Part shown: positions 32,022 through 42,899 of the stretch, piece by piece
Numbering within the stretch: position 1 is the first letter of the stretch
How the letters are laid out: each line of letters starts with the position of its first letter
NCBI RefSeq assembly: GCF_900497805.2
Contig: NW_020954611.1
Span: forward strand, 800,021-864,020
Direction: 5' to 3'
Length of the DNA stretch: 64,000 nt
DNA from: Vombatus ursinus
Lineage: Eukaryota > Chordata > Mammalia > Diprotodontia > Vombatidae
Position numbers and translations under genes: made by a program
The notes under the pieces: generated by a model
What the model was told of the DNA's origin: nothing
What the model saw: only the letters and a program-made list of their open reading frames with translations
Database searches by the model: none

Positions 32022-32236
32022 TTAAGGCAGAAGTTCTTAACTTCAGGTTTGTGAACTAAGTCATTATATTTTTAAAATATTTTAATAACTTTTAATATAA
32101 TTGATTTTCTTTGTAATCTTTCTTATTTTACTTTATACATTTAAAGACATTCCAAGAAGAGTTCAACAGGATTCAGTGGATTTGCGTGGGGATGGTGAGG
32201 GTCCAATATACAAAAAAAGGTTAAGAAGCTCTTCCT
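32022..32236 (+). mobile_element. hAT-like nonautonomous element, both ends present
   Basis: Left end CAGAAGTTCTTAACTTC and right end AAAAAGGTTAAGAAGCTCTT are inverted around TTCTTAAC/GTTAAGAA. The interior is AT-rich (TTTTAATAACTTTTAATATA, GGTGAGGGTCCAATATAC). Flanks CTTTAAGG and CCTTAAAA are a weak match for the 8-bp duplication expected of hAT elements. Confidence 0.6.
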
Positions 32237-32269
32237 TAAAACCAAAAGAAGCAACAGTATCATAATATA

Positions 32270-32530
32270 ATAGATTTATGAATGGAACAGATCTCAGAGA
32301 CCACCTACTCCAATTCCCCTCATTTTATAGATGAGGAGGTTTGCATGCTATCTTTATCATTTTATTTCACCTTCTTGAGAGGATGGAATATTTTTAGCCC
32401 TTTTTACATCTCCAGTGCTTAATAAATGCTTGTTGGCTTGACTTTTTCAAGGTCAGAAAGGTGACAAATGATGGAGCAAAGATTTGAACAACTGCTCTGA
32501 TTCCAAATCCATTGCTATTTGCACTCTGCT
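32270..32530 (-). repeat. MIR-type SINE split by an L2 end
   Basis: MIR antisense TAGATTTATGAATGGAACAG to CATTTTATAGATGAGGAGGT (32270-32340) resumes at about 32446 with AAGGTCAGAAAGGTGACAAA and CTGATTCCAAATCCATTGCT. The insert is an L2 sense end (CCAGTGCTTAATAAATGCTT). Confidence 0.6.
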
Positions 32531-32689
32531 AACTTCTGTGCAAAGAGATTTCTACCTCTGAAAGTTAACTCTTTGTCCTACTCATAATCTCCTTTATTCC
32601 ATAAATTCTAGCCACATTACCCATTCCTCCCTTAATCCCAACTCTCTTTTGCTCAGCCCACTCCAGATTCCAGTTGTAAAAGTAGCATT
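32531..32689. other. Unrecognised spacer
   Basis: Single-copy-like sequence. Confidence 0.4.
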
Positions 32690-33600
32690 AGTGTCACATG
32701 TTAAGAAAAGGCCAAGGAAGATGTGGATTGAATAAAAAAGGGTCTTTGGATTTGGCATTTAGGAGGACACTGATGGATTTTGAGAAGTCATTTTAAGGAG
32801 AATGGTAGGGACTGAAGCCAAATTAAAGGCAATTGAAACAGGCAATTTTTAGTAACAAAGGGAAAGGAAGAGATGGGATAGTAGGTGGATAAGAAAGGTC
32901 AAGGAAAGCCTTGTAATTGAGGTGACCTCAATAATTTTGTAAACAGATATGAAGTAATCTATTGAGGTGGTAGGACTGAAAAATCATGGGACCATAAATT
33001 TAGGGCTAGAAGGAATTACAGAAGATTATTTCACTTCACTCCCTGATTTTACAAGTGAGGAACTGAGACTCATAGAGGTTAATTGACTTCCCAAGATCAC
33101 ACAGTCAGCAAACAGAAGATACAGGATTTAAACCCACATCATTTGACTCCAAAATTAGCATTCTTCCTATTGCATAGGAGAGAAGAGACAAGCGCTACAG
33201 GTTACATGAGTTACAGGTGGGTGTTATAAGCCTTAAAAGGGACCAGAAGAAATGGGATCATGGATGCAGAGAGGCAGATTAGCTTTGCTGAACAGCTGGG
33301 AAACTTATTCTGTGACTAGACTGTAGGAAGACAGAATATGTGATGGTAATGCTGAGAAATTTTAAGGAATGAAGAAGGGAAGCTGAGAGAGCACCCTTTG
33401 AATGGCCTTAATCTTCTGAGTAAAATGGTGAGTTTGCTGAGTGGTAATTCATTTGGAATGAGAGATGGGCAGTGAGGTGAAGTTAGGGAAATTGAAGAGA
33501 GAGAGAAAGATTTGGAATAGTTTCTGAGGGAAATAAGACAAGATGTTGCTAAGAGTAGAGTTGAAGGATAGTCTTGGACCATCAAAGGCTTAGAAGCACT
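32690..33600 (-). mobile_element. Probable 5' part of L2 with a MIR inside
   Basis: Purine-rich text (GGCCAAGGAAGATGTGGATT, GGAAAGGAAGAGATGGGATA, GAGAGATGGGCAGTGAGGTG) resembles the antisense 5' half of L2 ORF2, but no clear motif can be read. A MIR (ATAAATTTAGGGCTAGAAGG to AATTAGCATTCTTCCTATTG) occupies 32995-33175. Confidence 0.4.
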
Positions 33601-33964
33601 TAAAAGTTATTTGAAGTAACCAGAACTTTTTCTGAAAAAGAAAAACTACAGAAGAAAACCTATAGAAAAAAAGGAGGGGGAGTATTCAGTCAAAGTGGTT
33701 ATCAGGCACCATATGGAAGATGTAAAGCTCTTTTTCTGAATTCACAGAAAGCAGACAGGAGTCAGGTCCACAGAAAAGGCAATTTACAAGTACCAAATGG
33801 CTCCTAAGGATCTCAACAGAATAATTTCTATCTGTTAGAGTCAGTGTCAGACCCATTATTTTCCTGAACTAAGAGTATATCTAAAATGGCTTTTGGTAGA
33901 CTTTGGATAATGTTTAGATAAGACAGTAATGAAATTTTACAGCACAATCTATCTGCTTTCCAGA
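33601..33964. other. No recognisable element
   Basis: AT-rich sequence between the L2-like region and an old L1. Confidence 0.4.
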
Positions 33965-34420
33965 CCATAGATGTTTGGAACAATTCAGGAAAACAGAAAA
34001 ATTACAAAGGTTATACACTCTGACCTGATTATATTAATATGGGAATGTAGGATCAGCTTAATATTAGGAAAACTATAAACAACTATATTAATAACAAAAT
34101 TAACATGAATCATAAGCTTTTGACAAAAAACAACACTCATTTCTGTTAAAAACACTAAAAAATAGGAATAAATGGACCTTTCCATAAAATAATAAATAGT
34201 ATACACTTAAAAGTGAGAGCTACTATCATTTATAACAGATAAACTAGAATCCTTTCAAATAAATTAAAGGATGAAACAAAGATTTTCATTGTCAGAACTT
34301 ATTGTCACAACTTTAATTTGACATGATACTAGAAATGCTACTAGTTATAGTAATAAGATAAGAAAAAGAAATTCAGGGAATAACCACAGGCAAAGAAACA
34401 ATAAAATTATTATTTTTCCC

Positions 34421-35997
34421 CCAAGATGGTCCCATAAAACAGAAGTGCATAGCAGAGTGGATCAAAAACCAGAATCCTACAGTATGTTGTTTACAAGAAA
34501 CACACTTGAAGCAAAGGGACATACACAGAGTAAAAGTAAGAGGCTGGAGCAGAATCTTTTATTCTTCAGCTGAAGTAAAAAAAAAAAAAAGCAGGAGTAG
34601 CAATCCTAATCTCAGACAAAGCAAGAGCAAAAACAGACCTAATTAAAAGATGAAGGGAAGGAAAGTACCTTTTGCTAAAAGGTACCATTGACAATGAAGT
34701 AATATCAATACTAAACATATATGCACCAAGTGGTATAGCATCCAAATTCTTAAAAGAGAAGTTAAATAAGTTACAGGTTCATGACCGAACAAGAGACAGA
34801 GAATATTATGAAATGTAAAAAAATAGATAATTTTGATTATATGAAATTAAAAAGCTTTTACACAAACAAAACCAATGCAACCAAGATTAAAAGGAAAGCA
34901 GAAAGCTTTCAGCCAGTGTCTCTGATAAAGGCATAATTTCTCAAATATGCAGAGAACTGAATTTATAAGAATACAAACCACTCTCCAATTGAAGAAAGAT
35001 GGTCAAAAGATATGAACAGACGGTTTTCAGATGAAGAAACCTAAGATATCTGTAGGCATATGAAGAAGTGCTCTAAATCACTTTTGATTAGAAAAAACAA
35101 ATTACAACAACTCTGAGGTACCATCTCACACCTATCAGATTGGCTAATATGACAAAAAAGGAAAATGATAAATGCTGGAGAGGATATGGGAAAATTGGGA
35201 CATTGCACTTTTGGTGGGGTTGTGAACTGATCCAACCATTCTAGAGAGCAATTTAGAACCATGCCTAAAGGGCTATAAAACTGTCCATACCCTTTGATCC
35301 AGGAATACCACTACTAGGTCTGTATCCCAAAGATGTCATAAAAAAGGGAAAAGGAGCTACATGTGCAAAAAATATTTATAGCAGCCCTATTCATGGTGGC
35401 AAAACATTGGAAATTGAGGGGATGCTCATCGATCAGGGAATGACTGAACAAGCTGTGGTATATGAATGTAATAGAATACTATTGTGCAATAGGAAATGAT
35501 GAACAGGAAGATTTCAGAAAGACCTGGAAAGACTTGTAGGAACCAATGCAAAGTGAAATAAGCAGAATGAGGAAAATATTACACACAGTATCAGCAACAT
35601 TGTGTGATGATTGCCTACAAATGACTCAGCTTTTCTCAGAAACACAGTGATCCAAAACGAGTACAAAGGACTCATGAAATAAAATGCTATCCCCATCTAG
35701 ATTAAGAACTGATGGACTCTGAATGTGGATCAGAGCATACTCTTTCACTTACTTTATTCTTTTTCATGTTTTTTTCCCTCTTGGTCTGTTTCTTCTTTCA
35801 CAACTGTGACTTACATGGAAATATTTTCTACATGATAGCATATATATAACCTACATCAAATTGCCTACCCTTTAATGAGGAGTGGAAGGTAGGGAGGGAG
35901 AGAGGAAAAAATTTGAACTCAAAATTTTATAAAAATGAATGCTAAAAATTGTCTTGACATGTAATTGGGAAAAATAAAATACTATTTAGAAAGAAAT
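34421..35997 (+). mobile_element. Younger LINE-1 with internal deletion
   Basis: 34440-34785 is ORF2 endonuclease sequence (TGTTTACAAGAAACACACTT = CLQETHL-type). At about 34786 it jumps to the ORF2 end (GATAATTTTGATTATATGAA, AAAGCTTTTACACAAACAAA) and runs through the 3' UTR to GGGAAAAATAAAATACTATT near 35985. About 2.4 kb of ORF2 is absent. No clean target-site duplication is visible. Confidence 0.8.
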
Positions 35998-36951
35998 ATC
36001 ACAGAAGATAAAATGGATAATTTTAATTTCATAAAATTAAAAAGTTTGCACAGAGAAATCTAAGACAACTGAGATTAAAAGGGAAGCAATTAACTGGGTA
36101 AAAATCTTTGCATGAAGTTTCTCTGACAAAAATCTCATTTCTAAGCTATCTAAGGAATTGATTCAAATTTATAAGAAAAAGATCCATTCCCCAGTTGATG
36201 AATGGTTTTAAGATGTGAATAAGCAGTTCAAGTCAGTTCTCAAAAGGAAAAAAAGGCACTCTGTCTCTGTATGTCTCTAATTATATAAATACATATAGAT
36301 AGTCATAAAAATCGCCACATAACTACTTAGAGAAATGCAAATTAAAGCAATTCTGAGATTCTCCCTCACACTTGTTAAGAGTGGCAAAGATGACCAAAAA
36401 AAGGAAAATGATAAATGTTGGAGAGGCTGTAGGAAAACAGGCAATGTTGGTCAACCTGGGAATGGGTACAAACATTCTTCAAAGCAATTTGGAATTATAG
36501 ACAAAAAGCATTGTGTGCTCTTTGACCAACTATACCTGAAACACCTTTACTCAAAAGAGATGAAAGAAAGAGGAAAAGGTCATACAAAAATATTTATAGC
36601 AGCTCTTTTATGGTGGCAGAAAAAACAACCCTGGAAATTAAGAAGATGGCCAACAATAGAGGGATGGTTGAATATGTTGTTGTATATAAGTGTGATAAAG
36701 TAATATTGTACTACAAGAAATATGGAAATAAATAATCCCAAAAGGGCATAGAAAGACTTGTATGAACTTATGCAGAGTAAACTGAATAGAACCAGAACAA
36801 CAATTTATATTTTAACATCAATATTTTAACAATGAATAATTTTGAGGGTTTTATAAACTAAGAATGAAATGAGTAAGACTAAGAGAATAATTTATATAGT
36901 GACAACTCTGTAAAAACAAACAACTTCAAAAGCTGTAAGAATTCTGATAAA

Positions 36952-37096
36952 AAGGGGCAGCTAGGTGGCACAGTGGATAGAGCACCAGTCCTGGATTCAG
37001 GAGGACCTGAGTTCAAATCCAGGCTCATACACATAACACTTACTAGCTGTTTGACCCTGGGCAAGTCACTTAACCCCATTGCCTGGCCAAAAAAAA
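36952..37096 (+). mobile_element. tRNA-headed poly(A) SINE, full length (WSINE1-like)
   Basis: AGGGGCAGCTAGGTGGCACA at the head, GAGTTCAAATCCAGGC B-box region, GCAAGTCACTTAACCCCATT and poly(A). A perfect 15-bp duplication AAGAATTCTGATAAA stands at 36937-36951 and 37097-37111. It lies in the 3' UTR of the old L1. Confidence 0.95.
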
Positions 37097-37240
37097 AAGA
37101 ATTCTGATAAATAAAATGACCATTTATAATTTCAGAGGAACTGTGATGAAGAGTATTATCCATAACTAAGAAGTGATAGATGCAGGTTGCAGAATGAGGC
37201 ATGTATATTTTTGTGCATAGCCACTGAGGAGATTTATAAT

Positions 37241-38020
37241 GTAAAAGCAGAACACAACAATAAAACTAAAAGTGGGAAAAGAAAGAAAATGGCAAACAGT
37301 GTCCCACTTTCTCAGATTTGCACACATCAGTTTCAAATTGTGTGGAATATAGGCCACAAACACACACACCCCAACTACATTTCAAAACATCAAGAATTTG
37401 TGCATTTTCAACTTATTTAAGCCTTTTTAGATGGTCCTCACAAGCTGCTGGGGCCAAAAATATCATCACTCCATTGCCAACTGTCTGTAAACAGTTTACC
37501 GTCTGTAAATGGAGATTGAACTCACAGACTTAGCAGCTTTATAGGAAATGCCAGTGCTTAATCACCATAGGCAAAGGTTTTGATAACCTCAAGTCATGTC
37601 CAGGCTATGAGGAGATGTCTGTGGTGGTGGAGGGAAGCGGAGAAGAAGGTGTATTTGTGTGTTTGTGCTAGAAAGGGCCAAGATGAGTTCAGCATTTTAC
37701 CAATTGAAGCATTGTGTGCTCTTTGAATGGTTCAATGGTAAAATGACATAAAAAATATGAATAGAAAGATTAGCTTTTCTGAGGAATAGGGACACTAATT
37801 CTATGATGTAGGGAGGAAAAGAGTAATGTTAAGGTTTGAGGAATTAGAAAAGAACTATATGTATATAAAGACATACATATATCTATGTCTTTGCATATAC
37901 ACACATACACAAAGCATATGAAGCATGCATGCATGAATACATGTATTCGTACATATAGCATCTACTAGCTATGTGATCCTGAACTACTAGGTGGTGACTA
38001 TTTTATTTGAGAGAATATTT
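37241..38020. other. Mostly unrecognised
   Basis: Contains a short ACACACACACC run near 37360 and a TATG/CATA-rich stretch at 37855-37950. Overlapping frames at 37166-37533 have no domain. Confidence 0.4.
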
Positions 38021-38021
38021 T

Positions 38022-38432
38022 AAAGGCAGAAACAATGAGATTTGGAAATAGATTGGATCAGAGGAGTGAGAAGAGTTGAGGATGACACTAAGGTGGCAAA
38101 ACTGAGTGACTGGGCGGATTGTAGGACCCCTGACAGTAACAGGAATATTCAATAGAGGGGAGAATTTGGGGGAAAAGATAATGGGTTCTGTTTTGGATAT
38201 GTTGTATTTGAGATGCCCATGATGGGATTTGCAGTTCAATATTTCTGAAAGGCAGTTGATAATGTGAGACTGGAGCTCAATGGAGAGGTTAGGGATACAC
38301 ACACACATACACACATATATACATACATACATAGGTATGTATTTATGTGTAGAGATAAATATATACACATACATATATGTATATACAAATGTATGTACAT
38401 GTGTGTTATATGTGTGTGTGTGTATCTGTTCA

Positions 38433-38482
<50 letters not shown>

Positions 38483-38525
38483 TGTATATATATATCTAGG
38501 AATCATCTGCATAATCCCAGCAAGT
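38022..38525 (-). mobile_element. LINE2 (L2) internal part with expanded microsatellite
   Basis: Antisense L2 ORF2 text: GAGGATGACACTAAGGTGGC, GGGTTCTGTTTTGGATATGT, TTTGAGATGCCCATGATGGG and GACTGGAGCTCAATGGAGAG. It continues after the microsatellite with GGAATCATCTGCATAATCCC at 38499. Confidence 0.75.
38296..38482. repeat. Compound (AC)n/(ATAC)n/(TG)n/(CT)n microsatellite
   Basis: ACACACACATACACACATATATACATAC-type start, mixed TATG/TGTG middle, and pure CT at 38437-38478. The frames through it on both strands are artefacts. Confidence 0.95.
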
Positions 38526-38581
38526 AGAGGAGAGTACTGGCTTTGAACTCAAGAAAAAAGCAGACCCTGGAAATCCAGCTG

Positions 38582-38925
38582 GGTGAGCCAGTGAATAGAG
38601 CACTGGGTCTGGAGTTAAGAAGTTGTTTTTGTTCAGTCATTTCAGTGTTGTCCAACTCTCAGGGCCAGTGCCCTACCCACTCTGAGACCTAGCTGCCAGA
38701 GTCAGGAGGACCCGAGTTTAAATCTGGCCTCAGACTATCACTGGCTGTGTGACCCTGGACAAGTCACTTAACCCTGTACGCCTTACTTTCCTGATCTGTA
38801 AAATGAGCTGGAGAAGGAAATGGCAAACCACTCCAGTATCTTTGCAAAGAAAACCCCAAAAGGAGTCACAAAGATTCAGACACTGAAAAACAACTGAATA
38901 ACAAAAAGATATCAGAAAATATTAT
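38582..38925 (+). mobile_element. Mar1-like SINE carrying an inverted Mar1-like SINE
   Basis: Outer copy: GAGCCAGTGAATAGAGCACT head to 38622, then AGTCAGGAGGACCCGAGTTT, CTGGCTGTGTGACCCTGGAC, AATGAGCTGGAGAAGGAAAT and the CTGAAAAACAACTGAATAAC tail. Inner copy (38623-38697) is reversed and internally deleted: tail antisense TTGTTTTTGTTCAGTCATTT, then head antisense GCCAGTGCCCTACCCACTC and CCTAGCTGCC. GAGTTAAGAAG and GAGTCAGGAGG flank the inner copy as an eroded duplication. Confidence 0.8.
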
Positions 38926-39495
38926 GTATCAATTTATTTTTATCTTCAACTTTTTCATAGTTAAACTTAGATGGTGGATCCACGCAAGTAAGTACCTACT
39001 CACAAACATTTAATTATGTACGTAAATATATGTTGCTTATTTAATGCAAAGGAGCCCTTATGCATTAATAAGTACATTCATATTTGTTGCCATTTCGAGA
39101 GCTCTTAAGATTTTGTCTTTTGAATACATATTTAAAGACTTCTAAACCATTTGTATAATTTATTAAGCTTTCATTATATAAATACATGTTTAGGTGCTCA
39201 TTAAAAATAGATTTGAAAGCCATCATTGGGGAATTCTACAGCTCATGGTATGTATCACATTAGTTGGCAGTAGGAAGTCATTATGACATTAGCAGGCAAT
39301 TGTGTACTAACTGAAACCCTTACAAGGCATGTAAGATAATCACATCTGCTTTTAATAGCTTTTTGAGCCACATACTAATTATGAGTATTGTTTTGTCTTA
39401 TTCAGGCAATGAGTTTATCTGATTAAAACAATTAGATGTTCAAAAGTAGAGGAAGGCTATTTTGTATGATACACAATTTCAGAGCCCTTGTTTTT
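38926..39495. other. Single-copy block, candidate conserved noncoding DNA
   Basis: About 560 bp, AT-rich, without recognisable repeats, and with TTAATTATGTACGTAAATAT, TTATGCATTAATAAGTACAT and ACATACTAATTATGAGTATT. Such TAAT- and ATGCAT-rich stretches are common in developmental enhancers. Function is inference. Confidence 0.35.
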
Positions 39496-39604
39496 TTCCT
39501 TTTTAGGCCAGACCTGTGATTTCATCTGTGCAGGGAACTCAGATATGGAACACTATGAAACACAGCTTGAAAACTCCTTCCCCCAAATGCAACTAGTAAC
39601 TGTT

Positions 39605-39745
39605 CTGTAACTCGGAGGCACTAAGGGGTTAAGTGACTTATCCCAGGTCACATAGTCAGCATATGTCAGAGCCAGATTTGAACCCAGGTCTTCCTGACTT
39701 CAAGTCTGACCCTCTAAGCACTCTACAATGCTCCTCGTCTCCAGT
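39605..39745 (-). repeat. MIR or Mar1-type SINE fragment
   Basis: AAGGGGTTAAGTGACTTATC, CCAGGTCACATAGTCAGCAT, TTTGAACCCAGGTCTTCCTG and CTCTAAGCACTCTACAATGC. Confidence 0.7.
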
Positions 39746-39839
39746 ATGATTTTACATGAAGCAGTTTTAAAATTCTAAGAATCTATGGTAGTTTTGTCCT
39801 TGTTCAATGCCATAATTTGAAGATAACTAGGATTTTTTT

Positions 39840-40062
39840 AAGGGCAGCTAAGCAATTCAGTGGATTCAAATCTGGCCTCAGACACTTAGTAGCTGTGCGA
39901 CCCTGTCACACTGCAACTGTGAGCCTCAGTTTCCTCAACTGTAAAATGAGCCAGAGAAGGAAATGTCAAACCACTCCAGCATCTTTGCCAAGAAAACCCC
40001 AAACGTTGTCACAAAAAGTGGGACATGATTGAGAACGACTGAGCAATAACAACAAAAAGATC
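39840..40062 (+). mobile_element. Mar1-like CORE-SINE with internal loss
   Basis: Head GGGCAGCTAAGCAATTCAGT joins directly to TTCAAATCTGGCCTCAGACA. The tail is complete: CAGTTTCCTCAACTGTAAAA, TGAGCCAGAGAAGGAAATGT, AACGACTGAGCAATAACAAC. Confidence 0.85.
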
Positions 40063-40076
40063 TTTAAAAAAGTAAC

Positions 40077-40094
<18 letters not shown>

Positions 40095-40129
<35 letters not shown>
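40095..40129. repeat. (TG)n microsatellite
   Basis: 35 bp of TG directly after a G run. Confidence 0.97.
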
Positions 40130-40134
<5 letters not shown>

Positions 40135-40399
40135 ATGGTGGTGACAGTGGTAGAGTGGACCAAGAATTGGCAATTAGGGATGGTAGCCTTTTTGAGAAGG
40201 GAGGGTAGTGGTCCTACTGTAAGGAAAGCAGTAATCTCTAAAAACATATCAGAACACGGGGACTATAGTGTTAAACATGGAAAAATGGATGCACTGCTGG
40301 TGAGTCTGTTCTGTGCTCACGAAGGGATTTTACCCTAAGGGCACATGGAGACATTAATAGGTTCCTTGTTCTCTGTTCATCCTAGTCTTTATCATGTTG
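40130..40399. other. Unrecognised spacer
   Basis: Single-copy-like sequence. Confidence 0.4.
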
Positions 40400-40935
40400 G
40401 TCACGCTTGCTCATTCCTATAGCTGGGGGGGGTGGCTCAGGTAATTCCTCCTAGTGAATTGTGCATTGGTGTAGCGTGGGAAAAGCAACATGAAAGTTGC
40501 AACGTACGTCGCACCTTAGCTGCAGGAACATTGCTTCCTCTTGAAATACCCTCGCGGAGTTGAGCTTCTGTCTCTGCAACATCAGGGGTGTATGATGTAG
40601 AAGCATCTCTGTGCCCCCCTTTTTTGTTTCACAACTTTGACTGTCTACACACACAGCTGGTTTAACCTTCTGACCCAAGTTGGTCAGTCAGCAAAAACTG
40701 CCTAGTTTATTCAAATCTAACCAACCAAATGAGTCGAGCGTTTTGTTGTCCACGCACTTGTCCATACTGGGTGACTCATTTGACTGGGCTGGGTCTGTTT
40801 CCAATATGAATTCAAACCAGTTTTGACAGACAAAGCACTTGTTATACATAGACCCAGCCTTGGTTCTTAGAAACACAGAAACAGAATATTAGAGGGAATC
40901 TATTCCTCATCTCCAGAGTAAACAGCCAAACGAGA
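40400..40935. other. Single-copy block with retained CpGs
   Basis: No recognisable repeat. In a CpG-poor window this block keeps about nine CpGs within some 300 bp, for example in AACGTACGTCGCACC, CCCTCGCGGAG and GAGTCGAGCGTTTTG. Minus-strand frames at 40451-40678 and 40688-40876 have no known domain. It may be a regulatory element or an exon of an unknown transcript; neither is shown. Confidence 0.35.
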
Positions 40936-41077
40936 TCTCAAATGAAGAGTGGGTAGGCCAGTTTATCTTCCTTATGAATCCATGGCACAGATAGGATGTG
41001 ACAGTATTGTCTGGGTTCCTGGTCTAGGATTTTTAATAACTTAGACAAAGTCAGGATCACTTCCTATTGGACTTTTT

Positions 41078-41223
41078 TTTGTATATGTATGAGGCAATGG
41101 GGTGAAGTGACTTGCCCAGGCTCACACAGCTAGTAAATGTCAAGCGTCTGAGGTCAAATTTGAACTCAGGTCTTCCTGAATCAAGGGCCAGTGCTCTATC
41201 CACTGTGCCATCTAGCTGCCCTG
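41078..41223 (-). mobile_element. tRNA-headed poly(A) SINE (WSINE1-like)
   Basis: Reverse orientation: poly(T) side at the left, AGTGACTTGCCCAGGCTCAC, TTTGAACTCAGGTCTTCCTG and CACTGTGCCATCTAGCTGCC at the right. Perfect 14-bp duplication CTATTGGACTTTTT at 41064-41077 and 41224-41237. Confidence 0.95.
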
Positions 41224-41349
41224 CTATTGGACTTTTTGTTTTGAAGAACCGGTCTTACAAAAAAGTGATTGCGGGTTCTTGGTGCCTCAATAAATATTTT
41301 AAAATTAATTTTGAAATAATTATTGAATTGCTAATAAGGCTGTGTACGG

Positions 41350-41535
41350 TATTTAAAAGAACACTAGACCAGGAGGTAGAAGAAGAACTGGGTTCCAGTT
41401 CCAGATTTGCCATTAATTAGTCCTCTCACTTTAGACAAGTCACTTCTTCTCTGTGGGCCTCAGTTTCCTTATCTATAAAATGGAGCAATTTGATGGGATA
41501 TCTCTGACGTCCTTTCTAGATCTAAGATCCTATGA
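41350..41535 (+). repeat. MIR
   Basis: ACTAGACCAGGAGGTAGAAG, CACTTTAGACAAGTCACTTC, GGGCCTCAGTTTCCTTATCT and CTAGATCTAAGATCCTATGA in sense order. Confidence 0.8.
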
Positions 41536-41789
41536 ACAGCCGAATCTCCAAGATCTTCCCCAACTCCAAAATCTGATGATTTACTACTTTAGTACAAATG
41601 AAGTGTCTGAGAATTGATTCTGACAAGAGAGAAAGAATCCAGGGGTCCTTGGTGGATGAGGTTTGGGGAAGGCTCTGTGACTTAGTAAAATATCTTCTCT
41701 CCGTCAAATGGGAAGGTGTTAAACCAGATGATCTCTAAAGCCTTTTCCAATTTTTATATTCTTTGGTTTTATGATAATGTGAAGGATCA

Positions 41790-42000
41790 AGGGACCATAG
41801 GTTTAGAGCAGGAAGTGACATTAGTGGACTCTAAATCCAACCTCCTCGTTTTACATGTGAGGAAACTGAAGCCGATAGAGATGAAGTCACTCGTCCAGGT
41901 TGGCACAACTAGTGAGTATTCGAAGCAGGATTTAAACTCAGTTCCTTTAGATATCCAGTATGGTACTCTATCCGCTAGGCCACCTAGCTGCCTAGGGATG
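41790..42000 (-). repeat. MIR-type SINE with Mar1-like end
   Basis: GGACCATAGGTTTAGAGCAG, TTTTACATGTGAGGAAACTG, CACAACTAGTGAGTATTCGA and a TCCGCTAGGCCACCTAGCTG end. The head is of marsupial SINE type and the tail of MIR/L3 type. Confidence 0.7.
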
Positions 42001-42306
42001 TCTCAACAGCAAGAAAAGGAGGCTGGTGGTATTATAGACAAATATTATCTACTTTACCTTTTCCCCCAGGGTGTAATCCTATTCCCTAAGATTGTCTTTG
42101 CTGGGAATAAAGTTTACCCATCTCAAGTCCCAGCTTTCTACCATGGGTCTAGAAGATGGAGGAATCTCCTCATGTATCTCCTCATAAAAAAGAGAGTGTG
42201 AAATGTAATGAAGGGAACAGTATGAGTAAAGATGATATTCAGAAAAGAGAATGTGGTCTTTGAGAGTCCATTCATTAAAAACTCTTGCAAAATGGAGATA
42301 TAAATT

Positions 42307-42837
42307 TTTTTTTAAAAATAATTTTTATTTATTTTTGTTAAATATTTCCTAATTACGTGTAAGATTTTTTTTAACAATTATTTTTCAATTTTTGAGTTTC
42401 AAATTCTGTCCCTCCCTCTTACCCCTCCCCCCTCCTTGAGAGGGTAAGCACTTTGATTTCAATTATACATGTGAGCTCATGCAAAACCTATCTCCATATT
42501 AGTCACGTTGCAAAAAGAAAACACACACAAAATAAAATAATAGAAATAAAGGAAAACAAAGTATGCTTCAATTTGCATTCAGAGTTCATAAGTTCTTTCT
42601 TTGGAGATAGCATTTTTCATTATGGGGTCTCTGGAATTGTCTTAGGTCATTGTCTTGATCAGCATAGCTAAGTCTTTCACAGATGATCATCGTTACAACG
42701 TTGCTGTTGCTGTGTATGATATTCTCCTGGTTCTGCTTACTTCACTTTGCATGAGTTCATACAAGTCTTCCAAGGTTTTTCTGAAACCATCCTCCTTGTC
42801 ATTGTCGTTTCTTATGGCACAATAGTATTCCATCAAA
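42307..42837 (-). mobile_element. 5'-truncated LINE-1 (3' 530 bp)
   Basis: L1 3' UTR and ORF2 end in reverse: AGTATGCTTCAATTTGCATT, ATTCTCCTGGTTCTGCTTAC, GGCACAATAGTATTCCATCA. The same text occurs in the full-length L1 at 22650-22900. Perfect 13-bp duplication GGAGATATAAATT at 42294-42306 and 42838-42850. Confidence 0.95.
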
Positions 42838-42899
42838 GGAGATATAAATTCTTGACGATGGTGAAGGACTTTATAATCACAAAACACTTTCCTACTTGT

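Larger units (their letters stand above)
33965..37240 (+). mobile_element. Old LINE-1 remnant, interrupted twice
   Basis: 33990-34420 is L1 RT-domain sequence in sense (GTAGGATCAGCTTAATATTA, CATAAGCTTTTGACAAAAAA, GATGAAACAAAGATTTTCAT). 35998-36950 is the ORF2 end and 3' UTR (GGATAATTTTAATTTCATAA, GTGGCAAAGATGACC, AATGATAAATGTTGGAGAG). 37111-37230 is the tail of the 3' UTR after the SINE at 36952-37096. About 1.5 kb that should lie between the first two parts is missing where the younger L1 sits. Confidence 0.8.

Noticed and set aside
38003-38512. 169-codon minus-strand frame, the longest here
   Set aside because: It joins microsatellite translation to antisense L2 sequence; no independent gene.
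41716-42201. 161-codon plus-strand frame
   Set aside because: It crosses a MIR-type SINE at 41790-42000 and shows no known domain.
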